Origin: Pedobacter antarcticus
GTDB lineage: Bacteria; Bacteroidota; Bacteroidia; Sphingobacteriales; Sphingobacteriaceae
Assembly: GCF_900112985.1 (NCBI RefSeq)
Contig: NZ_FONS01000001.1
Coordinates: 493,730 to 557,729 of the forward strand
DNA: 64,000 nt
Direction: 5' to 3'
Position 1 is the first letter of the stretch; the number at the start of each line of letters is the position of its first letter. The notes under the pieces are model-generated. The model worked only from the letters and a program-made list of their open reading frames with translations, made no database searches and was not told where the DNA came from. Of this stretch, positions 7,838 to 16,694 are shown one piece after another. Made by a program: the position numbers and the translations under genes.

Positions 7838-9157
7838 TCAAATTTGCTGTTCCACCCCTTTATAGTATCTGGCACGCAATGGCGGTATACGCGCCACTGC
7901 TTCAGCAGAACAACTTGCCTTAAACAGGTTAAAACTAGCTGCATCACCAACTTTCGGCCATAACTGTTTACCGTTGTCATCCAGCGGCAAAATATCGTCG
8001 GTTGCAATTCGCAGACATCTGGACAGTGCCAGTTCGTCCGACCAGCCATAAAGCTGTGCAAGCAAATTGGCTTTTCCCAGCATATTGCCAGAGCCAAAAG
8101 TAGACCAATGATCAATTACACTGTCCGTACCTGTCATTACCCTTACCTTATGTTTGTACAAAGTTGGTATAGGCATCACAGATTTCCCTATCGGCACGGT
8201 AGATATGATACCAATACCCGCTTCGGCAAGATTTGCACATACCTGATCCAGTTTAGGTTTTTCCAGTCTGCTTAAAGCGAAGGCGTGGCTAACAAATGTC
8301 TTACCTTTCAGCGCTGGATTCTCCATCACGCGTCTAGTGAGATATTCGATAGTTTCCAGACCCGATTCACCCGATTCATGCAGGTGAATGTCAATTCCCT
8401 TTTTGTAATCCAGTGCCAGGCGGATGGTCAGATCCATTGATTTAATCATATCCCGATCAATAGATGTAGGATCCAGGCCGCCTATAAAATCTATATCCAG
8501 CTGTGCAGCTTCCTTCATCAGCCCCTCAGATTTTGAGTATAATAGTCCATGTTGCGGAAAAGCAACAATCTCTACTCCGAACGAGTTTTTCTTATTCAAG
8601 ATGGCCTGTTGAAGATTCTTTAAGGAGTTTAACTTTGAAGTAGGTTCGATATTGCAATGGCTGCGGGCAAAGTCTGTGCCCTGAGACTGCAGTAACTCGA
8701 TTATCTTTTCTGCCCTTTCGGTAGAATGAGGCAATAACTGAGGGATAATCTGTTCCTCCAGTCGGATCATGTCAACAATAGATTTCTGTTTTTTAGACCT
8801 TGCCTTCCACGGACCACTGTAAAAAGTTTTATCCAGATGGATATGCATATCTTTCATCGCAGGAAGCATAAGATACCCCTTCGCGTCCACAGCATCCTTC
8901 GAATCTGAGTTCGGCTGTATGCTGAAGATTTTTCCATCACGGATTTCCACAACAAACAATGCTGTTTTAGTAGCAGTTATTTCAAACTCATCTGATTCAA
9001 ATCCAGTTTCCAGCAAAACGTTTTTAAGCGTGATATTCCCCGCTTTGTTACTGCTTCCAGTAAACGCTGTCATGGCCACTAATGGTTTGGGTACACCAGC
9101 CAGGAGGCCGGCACCAACCATGCCGGTAGATAAGGATAAAAAGTTCTTTCTGTTCAT
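7838..9157 (-). CDS. Exported amidohydrolase, cytosine-deaminase-like
   Basis: A 439-residue metal-dependent hydrolase of the amidohydrolase superfamily. Metal and active-site motifs are in the usual order: DMHIHLDK at 103-110, SHCNIEP near 167, IDIHLHESGES near 257, TFVSHAFAL near 290 and GTDSVIDHWSTFGSGNML near 340. These resemble the CodA/N-isopropylammelide group of deaminases. It begins MNRKNFLSLSTGMVGAGLL, an Arg-Lys plus hydrophobic N-terminus that looks like a Tat-type or other export signal, unusual for cytosolic deaminases. The substrate is not clear. It is a single gene with a -7 box 16 bases upstream and a strong terminator after the stop. Confidence 0.82.
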   Translation of the reverse strand: MNRKNFLSLSTGMVGAGLLAGVPKPLVAMTAFTGSSNKAGNITLKNVLLETGFESDEFEITATKTALFVVEIRDGKIFSIQPNSDSKDAVDAKGYLMLPAMKDMHIHLDKTFYSGPWKARSKKQKSIVDMIRLEEQIIPQLLPHSTERAEKIIELLQSQGTDFARSHCNIEPTSKLNSLKNLQQAILNKKNSFGVEIVAFPQHGLLYSKSEGLMKEAAQLDIDFIGGLDPTSIDRDMIKSMDLTIRLALDYKKGIDIHLHESGESGLETIEYLTRRVMENPALKGKTFVSHAFALSRLEKPKLDQVCANLAEAGIGIISTVPIGKSVMPIPTLYKHKVRVMTGTDSVIDHWSTFGSGNMLGKANLLAQLYGWSDELALSRCLRIATDDILPLDDNGKQLWPKVGDAASFNLFKASCSAEAVARIPPLRARYYKGVEQQI

Positions 9158-9172
9158 ATCGGGTTAAAAGAA

Positions 9173-9180
9173 CAAATTTA
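9173..9180 (-). promoter_or_regulatory. -7 promoter element of the amidohydrolase gene
   Basis: The minus strand reads TAAATTTG, a perfect TAnnTTTG, 16 bases before the ATG at 9157. No matching TTG at -33 is seen at the usual spacing. Confidence 0.35.
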
Positions 9181-9247
9181 TCAAGGATAATTCGGAATAA
9201 TACTATTCAAATGGTGACAAGACTTGTCCTTTTTATAAAAAACAGAA

Positions 9248-9283
9248 AAACTACATCAGCTGAAACTTAGCTGATGTAGTTTT
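9248..9283 (-). terminator. Intrinsic terminator after the DUF1080 gene
   Basis: Arms AAAACTACATCAGCT (9248-9262) and AGCTGATGTAGTTTT (9269-9283) form a 15-base-pair stem with a short loop. The minus strand continues into T-rich sequence. It lies just after the stop of the DUF1080 gene at 9288. Confidence 0.75.
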
Positions 9284-9287
9284 AAAA

Positions 9288-10262
9288 TTATTTAACAGGT
9301 GTAATCGTAATTTTTCTAAACTCAATCGGACCATGATCGCCCTGTATATAAATTGGTCCGGGTTCCCCCTCCTTGCTGTCTAAAGCCCCTCCGGTGATAC
9401 CAGGGATCTCCTGATTTGTGATCACTGTCTTGCCATTGGCAACCACAGTTACCTTACGGCCAATCAATGTGATATCATAAGACTGCCACTGATCCGGCCC
9501 CAAGGCCGCAATTTCATTCGGCGCAAGGAATCCATAGATACCGCTAAACAGCACGCTCGCAGGATGCAGGTCAGCAGGACTGTCTTCGATCTGAACTTCG
9601 TAACGACCTCTGAGATAAATACCGCTATTGCTACCTTTCTGGTATTTGAATTCTACATGTAACTTAAAATCTGTAAACTTTTCATCAGAGATCAGATTGG
9701 CTCCAGATTTAGGACTGGTCAGCACACCATCTTTAACAATCCATTGATTCTGTCCCAATGCTTTCCAGCCGGTCAGATCCTTACCATTAAACAGCGCTAT
9801 CGGTTTACCCCATGATACCGTACCTGTCCGGTTAAGATATGGCGCTCTCTGCCCGGTGAAAGTATGTTTTTTACCTTCACTGGTTGTGATCGTCCCACGG
9901 ATTTCCCCACCTGACAGCTCCCCCTCTATGACAAAGTCATTATCTCCGCTTTCCCACTGGGGCGGAAGACTAAAACTAAACTTCTGACCATCTAGTTTTA
10001 CTCTTGAAACCGGCCTTGCACTACCTGAAGCACCAACAAAGCTGCCAACTAGTATCCTGTTTCCAGAAAGCTTCACTTCCAGCCATGAAGGCGCAGGTTT
10101 CCCATTGTCGTCCATAGTAATATCCCATCTTCCTATTAATTCAGAATCAGCAACCGTTTCTGCTGACGATGTTTGCGGATTACGGTTTGCCGCGAGCAGA
10201 ATACTGGCAGATCCAACAGATAAAAGGCTGGTCAGGCCTAAAACTATAAATTTCTTGTTCAT
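9288..10262 (-). CDS. Secreted DUF1080 protein (3-keto-disaccharide hydrolase domain)
   Basis: A 324-residue secreted protein. A signal peptide of about 25 residues ends near LLAANR. Residues about 40-135 form a small beta domain with GRWDITMDDNGKPAPSWLEV. The C-terminal DUF1080 domain (about 150-322) shows the family landmarks ALFNGKDLTGW, the FKLHVEFKYQKGSNSGIYLRGRYEVQIED region and GPIYIQGDHGPIEFRKI. DUF1080 folds as a concanavalin-like lectin/glucanase sandwich, and some members cleave 3-keto-glycosides. It is a single gene, divergent from the SusC/SusD pair 456 bases away, so a glycan link is possible but unproven. Confidence 0.88.
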   Translation of the reverse strand: MNKKFIVLGLTSLLSVGSASILLAANRNPQTSSAETVADSELIGRWDITMDDNGKPAPSWLEVKLSGNRILVGSFVGASGSARPVSRVKLDGQKFSFSLPPQWESGDNDFVIEGELSGGEIRGTITTSEGKKHTFTGQRAPYLNRTGTVSWGKPIALFNGKDLTGWKALGQNQWIVKDGVLTSPKSGANLISDEKFTDFKLHVEFKYQKGSNSGIYLRGRYEVQIEDSPADLHPASVLFSGIYGFLAPNEIAALGPDQWQSYDITLIGRKVTVVANGKTVITNQEIPGITGGALDSKEGEPGPIYIQGDHGPIEFRKITITPVK

Positions 10263-10320
10263 ATCAGTGATTTTATGATTTAAATAGATTTATTACAATA
10301 AAGAGTTAAAGTTAAAATAC

Positions 10321-10506
10321 TTACTCATCGGTAAGATAAGATTTTCTAAAGTTCTCAGCTAATAAATCAAAGCTGAGCCCAATAAACTTTGTCATTTTTA
10401 AATCAGAAAAAATATTAACTATACCTAGCCGGTAGAATTTATCTAATATTGCAAACCTAAACTGAAATGCTTTTAAATTATTAAAACGGCACATTGAGCT
10501 TACCAT
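10321..10506 (-). CDS. Doubtful small hypothetical protein (61 aa)
   Basis: An ATG-to-TAA frame with no recognised domain, in the AT-rich 456-base gap between the DUF1080 and SusC genes. The translation has plausible amphipathic content (FRFAILDKFYRLGIVNIFSD), but there is no clear promoter or ribosome site. It could be a decayed gene or chance. Around it, 10263-10320 shows nothing, and 10507-10718 holds the upstream region of the SusC gene with a small GCAGC/GCTGC hairpin near 10611-10630. Confidence 0.2.
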   Translation of the reverse strand: MVSSMCRFNNLKAFQFRFAILDKFYRLGIVNIFSDLKMTKFIGLSFDLLAENFRKSYLTDE

Positions 10507-10718
10507 TCAATGGCACCACACACTCAAAAAAACAAATAATGATGAATTTATTTTTACAAGCCGATTCAAGATTCCCGAATGTGATGCCCTATTACCCCCC
10601 CTTTATTTTGCAGCATCATCGCTGCTGCCGTAATTTTTAAACAGCGGACAGCCATTTAAAACCCTACTATTTTTCTCAAATATCGTATCCATCCTTCGGG
10701 CTCCGGCAATGGTATACT

Positions 10719-13700
10719 ATGCACCAATTTTATCAAATTATGAAAGTATTTTTACCAATACTACTTCTGTTTCTCAGTATCAATCTGGGTTACGCGCAAT
10801 CCTCTAAAAAGATAACCGGAAAGGTTTTCGAAAGTAATACGCAAATCCCACTACCCGGTGTGAGTATTTTAGTCAAAGGCACTAAAACAGGAACAACAAC
10901 AGACCAAAATGGTTTATTTGCCATCTCATCGGAGTCCGACGAGCCTGTTTTGATTGTATCCTACCTCGGTTTCAAGACTAAAGAATTAACTGGCACCTCC
11001 GGATCGCCAATGAATATCAGCCTGGACAACTCTTCCAATGCCCTGAATGAAGTTATAGTAGTCGCTTATGGAACAGCTTCAAAAGCAAGTTATGTAGGTT
11101 CAGTATCACAGATTAAGTCGGAACAACTTGCTAACAGGCAAGTTTCAAACGTATCTAAAGCACTACAGGGAATGGTTCCTGGTGTACAGGTAACCTCGTC
11201 CAGTGGTCAGCCAGGTACCACTGCCGACATCCGGATCCGGGGGATTGGCTCTATCAATGCATCAAGTGCACCTTTATATGTAGTAGACGGAAATCCTTTC
11301 TCCGGAGATATCAATTCGATTAATGTAAATGATATAGAATCCGTCAGTGTACTTAAAGATGCAGCATCAAGTGCACTCTATGGTTCCAGAGGAGCGAACG
11401 GTGTAATCATTATAACCACCAAATCCGGCAAAAACTCCAAAGAAACATTGATCAGTGCCAACTTTAGTCAAGGTGTATCTAACCGTGCTGTGAAAGACTA
11501 TGCGCAGATGAACACAAACCAGTATTTTGAAAGCTACTGGCTCGCACTTAAAAACAAACAATTAACCAATGGCATCAACGACGTACAGGCCGGACAAAAC
11601 GCCAGTAACCAACTAATTGCAGACCTGGGAATTAACCCCTATGGAGCGGCCTACCCTCAGCCAGTTGGCGCAGATGGCAAAATAGTTACAGGAGCAGCAC
11701 CGCTATGGGATGATAATTGGGGTAAAGAAATGGAACAGACTTCTTTACGCACACAAGCCGATCTGAGTTTCAGCGGAGGAAACGAAACCACCAGATATTT
11801 CATTTCCGGTGGTTACCTCAATGACAAAGGAATTGCTCTGGGTTCAGGTTATAAAAGATACAACGCAAGGATAAATCTGACTACTCAAGCCAAAAAATGG
11901 TTAAAGGTCGGCCTGAACATCTCAGCCTCAAGCTCTACACAGAACTACCCGACATCTGAAGACAGCAATACCGGTAATGTAATTAATTACTCCAGACTTG
12001 TACCGAGTTTCTATCCTGTTTATCAGAGAAATGTCGATGGAGGTTACCGGCTGGATGCATCGGGAAATAAGGTTTATGACTTCGGAGATTATAGACCAAG
12101 TTCAGCAATTCCAAGAAGTAATCTCGCAGCAACTGTAGGACTGGATAAAAGCGAAATCCTGCAGGACAATGTATCTGCCAGAACATTTATGGAAGCTGAC
12201 ATAGCTGAAGGACTTAAATTCAAAACATCCTATAGCGGGGATTACTCAGAAATGAATGATCATTATTACACCAATCCATTATTAGGTGGAGGCGCTGCAA
12301 ACGGAGGATCGGTTTCAAAAAGCAGCAGAAGAATTTACTCCTGGACCTGGAATAATATTTTTACTTATCAAAAGACTTTTAATGAAGATCATCACTTAAA
12401 TCTGCTAGCGGGTCATGAGATCTACAAATATAATTCACGTAGTATTTCGGGGAGCAGACAGAATTTTGTTCTGCCAGACCTATTTGAACCGGATGCAGCA
12501 GCTCAATTGAATAGCTTTAATGGATCATCCGTTGATTATATGTTATTGAGTTTTCTGGGTAAGGCAGAGTATGATTTCAAAAACAAATACCTGCTTTCGG
12601 CTTCCCTGAGAACAGATGGTTCATCCAGATTTTCACCAGCCCGCAGATGGGGTACATTTTGGTCTGTAGGTGCATCCTGGAGAGCTTCGAAAGAAGATTT
12701 TTTACAAGACAAAACATGGTTGACCAACCTTACATTCAGAACCAGTTATGGTGCTCAGGGAAATGATAATATTGGTACATACTATGCATACGATGCTCTA
12801 TATGCCATCAGAAATAATTTAGGGGAGAATGGCGTGGTGACTTCCAGACTTCCCACTCCCGATTTGAAATGGGAAACCAACCTGAACCTGAATATCGGTA
12901 TGGACTTTGGCCTATTCAGAGACAGAATCAGTGGTAGCATAGAATACTTTAACAGAAGATCAAAAGACCTGTTGTTTAGTAAAGCTATGCCAAATTCAAC
13001 AGGATTTAGTTCAATTGACGCTAATATAGGTTCCTTAAAAAACACAGGAATTGAGATTCAGTTAAATACAGTTCCGATAAGCACGACAGATTTCAGATGG
13101 ACATTCGGCATTAATGCAACATACTTCAAAAACAAGATTACAGACTTACCGCAGGATAACCTGATCTCCGGAAATAAACTCCTGAGAATCGGCGGTTCGA
13201 TCTATGATTTTTACCTCCGGGAATGGGCAGGGGTAAATCCAGAAAATGGTAATCCACAGTGGTATAAAAATAATGGACAAGGTCAGAAGGTAGTTACCGA
13301 AACCTATTCTGAAGCTACCCAATATGTTCAAAAAAGTGCATTACCTGATTTAGTGGGTGGTATCAGCAATACATTCACCTATAAACAATTTGAACTTTCT
13401 GCATTATTATCTTACAGCCTGGGTGGTAAGATACTTGATGGAGACTATACCTCAATGATGCACAATGGAAATAGTCCCGGAAGAACCTGGTCTGTGGAAA
13501 TGCTTAATCACTGGACACCGGAAAACACAGACACAAATGTACCCAGATTAACTACAGATAACCTGGGCTGGACACAAACGTCAACACGTTTTTTATATGA
13601 TGCCACCTATGCACGCCTGAAGAACGTCAGCCTGAGTTATAGCTTACCAAAAGCAATGGTAAGCAGAATGAACATTAACAACCTGAGATTTACATTATCC

Positions 13701-13826
13701 GGAGAGAACCTGCTGACCTTTTACGGTCATAAAGGAATGGACCCGGAACAAACCGTAAACGGGGCAACCTATTTTCGCTACCCGGCCATGAGAACTTTCT
13801 CTGCAGGCGTTAATCTCACTTTCTAA
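10719..13826 (+). CDS. SusC/RagA-family TonB-linked outer-membrane protein
   Basis: A 1035-residue outer-membrane transporter that imports ligand captured by its SusD partner. The signal peptide ends NLGYAQ near residue 27. A carboxypeptidase-regulatory-like domain follows (about 32-110, KITGKVFESNTQIPLPGVSILVKG), then the TonB plug with RQVSNVSKALQGMVPGVQV, IRIRGIGSINASSAPLYVVDG and LKDAASSALYGSRGANGVII. The rest is the barrel, ending FSAGVNLTF. A second ATG at 10740 also gives a full signal peptide and may be the real start. The SusD gene follows after 22 bases. No ECF sigma or anti-sigma gene, and no glycosidase, adjoins it, so the substrate cannot be told. Confidence 0.95.
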   Translation: MHQFYQIMKVFLPILLLFLSINLGYAQSSKKITGKVFESNTQIPLPGVSILVKGTKTGTTTDQNGLFAISSESDEPVLIVSYLGFKTKELTGTSGSPMNISLDNSSNALNEVIVVAYGTASKASYVGSVSQIKSEQLANRQVSNVSKALQGMVPGVQVTSSSGQPGTTADIRIRGIGSINASSAPLYVVDGNPFSGDINSINVNDIESVSVLKDAASSALYGSRGANGVIIITTKSGKNSKETLISANFSQGVSNRAVKDYAQMNTNQYFESYWLALKNKQLTNGINDVQAGQNASNQLIADLGINPYGAAYPQPVGADGKIVTGAAPLWDDNWGKEMEQTSLRTQADLSFSGGNETTRYFISGGYLNDKGIALGSGYKRYNARINLTTQAKKWLKVGLNISASSSTQNYPTSEDSNTGNVINYSRLVPSFYPVYQRNVDGGYRLDASGNKVYDFGDYRPSSAIPRSNLAATVGLDKSEILQDNVSARTFMEADIAEGLKFKTSYSGDYSEMNDHYYTNPLLGGGAANGGSVSKSSRRIYSWTWNNIFTYQKTFNEDHHLNLLAGHEIYKYNSRSISGSRQNFVLPDLFEPDAAAQLNSFNGSSVDYMLLSFLGKAEYDFKNKYLLSASLRTDGSSRFSPARRWGTFWSVGASWRASKEDFLQDKTWLTNLTFRTSYGAQGNDNIGTYYAYDALYAIRNNLGENGVVTSRLPTPDLKWETNLNLNIGMDFGLFRDRISGSIEYFNRRSKDLLFSKAMPNSTGFSSIDANIGSLKNTGIEIQLNTVPISTTDFRWTFGINATYFKNKITDLPQDNLISGNKLLRIGGSIYDFYLREWAGVNPENGNPQWYKNNGQGQKVVTETYSEATQYVQKSALPDLVGGISNTFTYKQFELSALLSYSLGGKILDGDYTSMMHNGNSPGRTWSVEMLNHWTPENTDTNVPRLTTDNLGWTQTSTRFLYDATYARLKNVSLSYSLPKAMVSRMNINNLRFTLSGENLLTFYGHKGMDPEQTVNGATYFRYPAMRTFSAGVNLTF

Positions 13827-13848
13827 CACCAGTTTAATTGAAATCCAC

Positions 13849-15354
13849 ATGAAAATTAATATCATAACTCCCCTGTTTGCCGCTGTTCTACTCCTTGTGG
13901 CCTCAGGATGTAAAAAGGAGCTCACTACCACTCCGACCACTGCTGTTTCAGAGTCACTGATCTATGGTGATGTGAACAATATCGAAAAAGTTTTAAATGG
14001 TACCTGGGCTTATATGAACGACACCTATTTCACCTATGCCAACCCCGGATACTCCACTATTCTGCGTACCAGTGATGCCATGGGCGACGATGTCGCAATT
14101 ATCACTAATAAATACGGCTACAGGGATGCGTATGAATTTACGCTTGCAAATAACCAGACCCGGCTTGATGCCATCTGGACCATCTTGTACAAGGTGATTA
14201 ACAACTGTAATAATATTATAACCAGAATTGATGCAGCAGAAGGATCAGCAGAGAAAAAAGCACAGATCAAAGGTCAGGCATTGGCATTACGTGCAAACAG
14301 CTATCTGACATTGGCAACATATTATCAATTCTCCTACCTAAAAGACCCGAATGCAAAAGCAGTTCCAATTTATACTCAGCCCACTAATTCACAAACGCAG
14401 GGTAAACCTAAATCCACCCTGGAAGAAGTTTATACTTTGATAAACGCAGACCTTGCGGAGGCCGAGACATTGCTTCAGAATTATACCAGACCAGGTGGCG
14501 CCAAATACAAGATCAATCTGGACGTTGTACATGGTCTACAGGCGAGGACATTTTTAAATACAGGTAAATGGGCATCAGCAGCTAAAAGTGCTGCAGAAGC
14601 ACGTAAAAATTACAGCTACATGTCTGCTGCAAACTATGCTGCAGGGTTTAATGACCTTACTAATGGAGAATGGATCTGGGGGCACGGGCAGCAGCCAGAC
14701 CAGAATACGGCAAGTTATTCATTCCATTTTCTAGATGTAACTTCACCAAATTCTTATTATTATAGCTTTATGGCAGATCCAAACTTCAAATTATTATTTG
14801 AAGACAATGACATCAGATCCAAATTGTTTTCCTGGGACGAACAGGCAGGCAGAGAGGGTTATCTGCGTTACGGAAAGTTTAAGTTCCGCCCCGACGAGAC
14901 AGGTGATATTGTGCTAATGCGTTCCTCGGAAATGACGCTTATTCAGGCAGAGGCTTCAGCTAGAAATGGAGATTTGAATTCTGCAGTTCAATATTTAAAT
15001 GAACTCAGACAAGTACGGAACGCTGCGCCGTTTTCATCTTCCGGTAATACAGCGACTTCTATAATTGATGCGATTCTTGTAGAACGCAGAAAAGAACTTT
15101 GGGGCGAAGGTTTTGCACTATCAGATATCTTACGAACCCAGACAGCGGTAGTTAGAAAACCTTATACCGACGCAACAGGTCAGCCTGTGAAAATAAATGT
15201 CAAAGATAAAAACGGAAATATTCAGTCCGTCAGCACCAGACCGCATACTACTTTGAAATTTCCAGATGGGTCTGCATTCGTGCCCAACAGCCCATACTAT
15301 CTATTTAAAATTCCACAGTCGGAATTGAACACTAATCCTGATATCAACAAGTAA
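13849..15354 (+). CDS. SusD/RagB-family nutrient-binding lipoprotein
   Basis: A 501-residue outer-membrane lipoprotein that forms the lid over the SusC channel encoded just upstream. The signal ends LVASGC with Cys21, then KKELTTTPT. The N-terminal TPR-like helical region includes AQIKGQALALRANSYLTLAT (residues about 140-160), the usual SusD landmark. The C-terminal part has SEMTLIQAEASARNGD, AVQYLNELRQVRNA and ILVERRKELWGEGFALSDILR, the standard C-terminal RagB/SusD motifs. It ends in a strong terminator. The ligand specificity is unknown. Confidence 0.95.
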   Translation: MKINIITPLFAAVLLLVASGCKKELTTTPTTAVSESLIYGDVNNIEKVLNGTWAYMNDTYFTYANPGYSTILRTSDAMGDDVAIITNKYGYRDAYEFTLANNQTRLDAIWTILYKVINNCNNIITRIDAAEGSAEKKAQIKGQALALRANSYLTLATYYQFSYLKDPNAKAVPIYTQPTNSQTQGKPKSTLEEVYTLINADLAEAETLLQNYTRPGGAKYKINLDVVHGLQARTFLNTGKWASAAKSAAEARKNYSYMSAANYAAGFNDLTNGEWIWGHGQQPDQNTASYSFHFLDVTSPNSYYYSFMADPNFKLLFEDNDIRSKLFSWDEQAGREGYLRYGKFKFRPDETGDIVLMRSSEMTLIQAEASARNGDLNSAVQYLNELRQVRNAAPFSSSGNTATSIIDAILVERRKELWGEGFALSDILRTQTAVVRKPYTDATGQPVKINVKDKNGNIQSVSTRPHTTLKFPDGSAFVPNSPYYLFKIPQSELNTNPDINK

Positions 15355-15377
15355 AAGTGTTTACTACAAGTTTGGAG

Positions 15378-15410
15378 AAGCCTGGGAATTTAAATCGCCC
15401 AGGCTTTTTT
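15378..15410 (+). terminator. Intrinsic terminator of the susCD-like operon
   Basis: Arms AAGCCTGGG (15378-15386) and CCCAGGCTT (15398-15406), with T residues running to 15410. It lies 23 bases after the SusD stop. Confidence 0.88.
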
Positions 15411-15438
15411 CATGTAAAAATAATAGATTATACGCATG

Positions 15439-15458
15439 ATTTTCAATTAGTTGAAAAT
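15439..15458. repeat. Small inverted repeat upstream of DUF4142 gene
   Basis: ATTTTCAA and TTGAAAAT arms around a four-base centre TTAG, 55 bases before the ATG at 15513. It could be an operator or chance in AT-rich sequence. Confidence 0.25.
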
Positions 15459-15512
15459 TTTGTAAACTAATTATGAACTGGGGTGTTGTAGATCAAACAA
15501 AAATCTAACCCT

Positions 15513-16100
15513 ATGAAAAAGTTAATTTATGTCCTTGCCATCTCTGCAACTTCGTTTGCATTTCAGGCATGTAACAGCGGCACAAAAGATGCCAAAGAAA
15601 CTGCAGACAGTTTAAACAAAACAAAAGACACTACGTCTAATGAAATGGCTACTGGCGGAATTGCTGTTGATCAATCGGATGCCGAATTTGCGACTAAAGC
15701 AGCTGTAGGTGGTATGGCAGAAGTTGAATTGGGAAAACTAGCCCTTACAAAAACGAGCAATGCACAGCTAAAAGAATTTGCTAATATGATGGTTAACGAT
15801 CATGGAAAGGCAAATGCAGAATTGATGGCTGTGGCTAAAATGAAAAACATTACGCTTCCTGGAATGGTAGATGAAGAACACCAGAAGAAAATGAATGATT
15901 TGCAACAGAAATCGGGAGCTGACTTCGATAAAGCTTACACTGATGCAATGGTAGACGGACACAAAAGCACCTTAGATCTAATGAATAAGGAAGCTAAAGA
16001 CGGAAAAGATGCAGATTTGAAATCTTTTGCCGCTAAAACAGCTCCTGTTGTTCAAACGCATCTGGATATGATTACAAAAATCCAGAAAACGTTAAAATAA
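15513..16100 (+). CDS. DUF4142 lipoprotein, copy 1
   Basis: A 195-residue predicted lipoprotein with a signal ending FAFQAC (Cys20). A low-complexity Thr/Lys/Asp linker runs to about residue 50, then a DUF4142 helical bundle (about 55-193) with QSDAEFATKAAVGGMAEVEL, NAQLKEFANMMVNDHGKANA and the paired HKSTLDLMNKEAKDG segment. The family has a ferritin-like four-helix shape, but its function is not established; members are often reported as stress-related envelope proteins. It stands alone with its own terminator. A relative is encoded at 29892-30494. Confidence 0.88.
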   Translation: MKKLIYVLAISATSFAFQACNSGTKDAKETADSLNKTKDTTSNEMATGGIAVDQSDAEFATKAAVGGMAEVELGKLALTKTSNAQLKEFANMMVNDHGKANAELMAVAKMKNITLPGMVDEEHQKKMNDLQQKSGADFDKAYTDAMVDGHKSTLDLMNKEAKDGKDADLKSFAAKTAPVVQTHLDMITKIQKTLK

Positions 16101-16130
16101 GCTGTATAAACAGATATTAATTAATTTTTT

Positions 16131-16163
16131 AAAACTGGCCGAATTATTCCGGCCAGTTTTTTT
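16131..16163 (+). terminator. Intrinsic terminator of DUF4142 copy 1
   Basis: Arms AAAACTGGCCG (16131-16141) and CGGCCAGTTTT (16150-16160) with T residues to 16163. It sits between convergent genes and may act weakly in the other direction too. Confidence 0.85.
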
Positions 16164-16171
16164 ATGCCCTA

Positions 16172-16684
16172 TTAGGGTTTGTATACAAAAGTGACGCTGT
16201 CTTTCACCACAATACCACTCATATTTTCACCAGTATATTTCACCGTATATTTTCCCGGCTTTTCGATCCTATACGCTTTTAGTAAGTTTACTTTTGTCTT
16301 CAGGCTATCCTTCGGGTTCAAAGTAATATAACTGTCTGCGGGAGGTGGCATGATTCTTTTTGCCATTGCGCCACTATACGCAGCCTCTTCCCCATTTTCA
16401 CCTTTAATCTCCACATAGGAGCTCATCAGCGGCTCAAACGGCGTGTGCCATTTACAAAATTTCATAGCAGTATCTGAACCGTTATAGACAGTAAAGTCAA
16501 GCAATAGCGAATCTCCTGCTTTCAGCTCATCCTTCATGTGCATTTTAGCGAAAATGCCCTTATCTACAGAAGCAACAGTAGTTTGAGTTAAAACAGAGTC
16601 GGCTGTCGAACCAGCTTTATTAGCCGTTGTACAGGCTGCCAGCGATAATATCGCGGCAGACCAGAGAAAATGATAGTTTTTCAT
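16172..16684 (-). CDS. Small lipoprotein resembling the M35 peptidase N-terminal domain
   Basis: A 170-residue lipoprotein; the ATG at 16684 gives a proper signal ending SLAAC (Cys18), whereas an upstream frame extension to 16723 runs into purL. The mature part is a beta-rich immunoglobulin-like domain: LLLDFTVYNGSDTAMKFCKW, then HTPFEPLMSSYVEIKG, AAYSGAMAKRIMPPPADSYI and KPGKYTVKYTGENMSG. This resembles the N-terminal domain found before deuterolysin-type (M35) zinc peptidases, but no HExxH catalytic domain is present. It starts 10 bases after the purL stop and is probably cotranscribed with it. Its function is unknown; an inhibitor or binding domain is one possibility. Confidence 0.7.
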   Translation of the reverse strand: MKNYHFLWSAAILSLAACTTANKAGSTADSVLTQTTVASVDKGIFAKMHMKDELKAGDSLLLDFTVYNGSDTAMKFCKWHTPFEPLMSSYVEIKGENGEEAAYSGAMAKRIMPPPADSYITLNPKDSLKTKVNLLKAYRIEKPGKYTVKYTGENMSGIVVKDSVTFVYKP

Positions 16685-16694
16685 AGTTTTGATG

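Noticed and set aside
7729..8115. 128-codon minus-strand frame in the amidohydrolase 3' end
   Set aside because: It overlaps the amidohydrolase in another frame and crosses its terminator; the amidohydrolase frame holds the conserved motifs.
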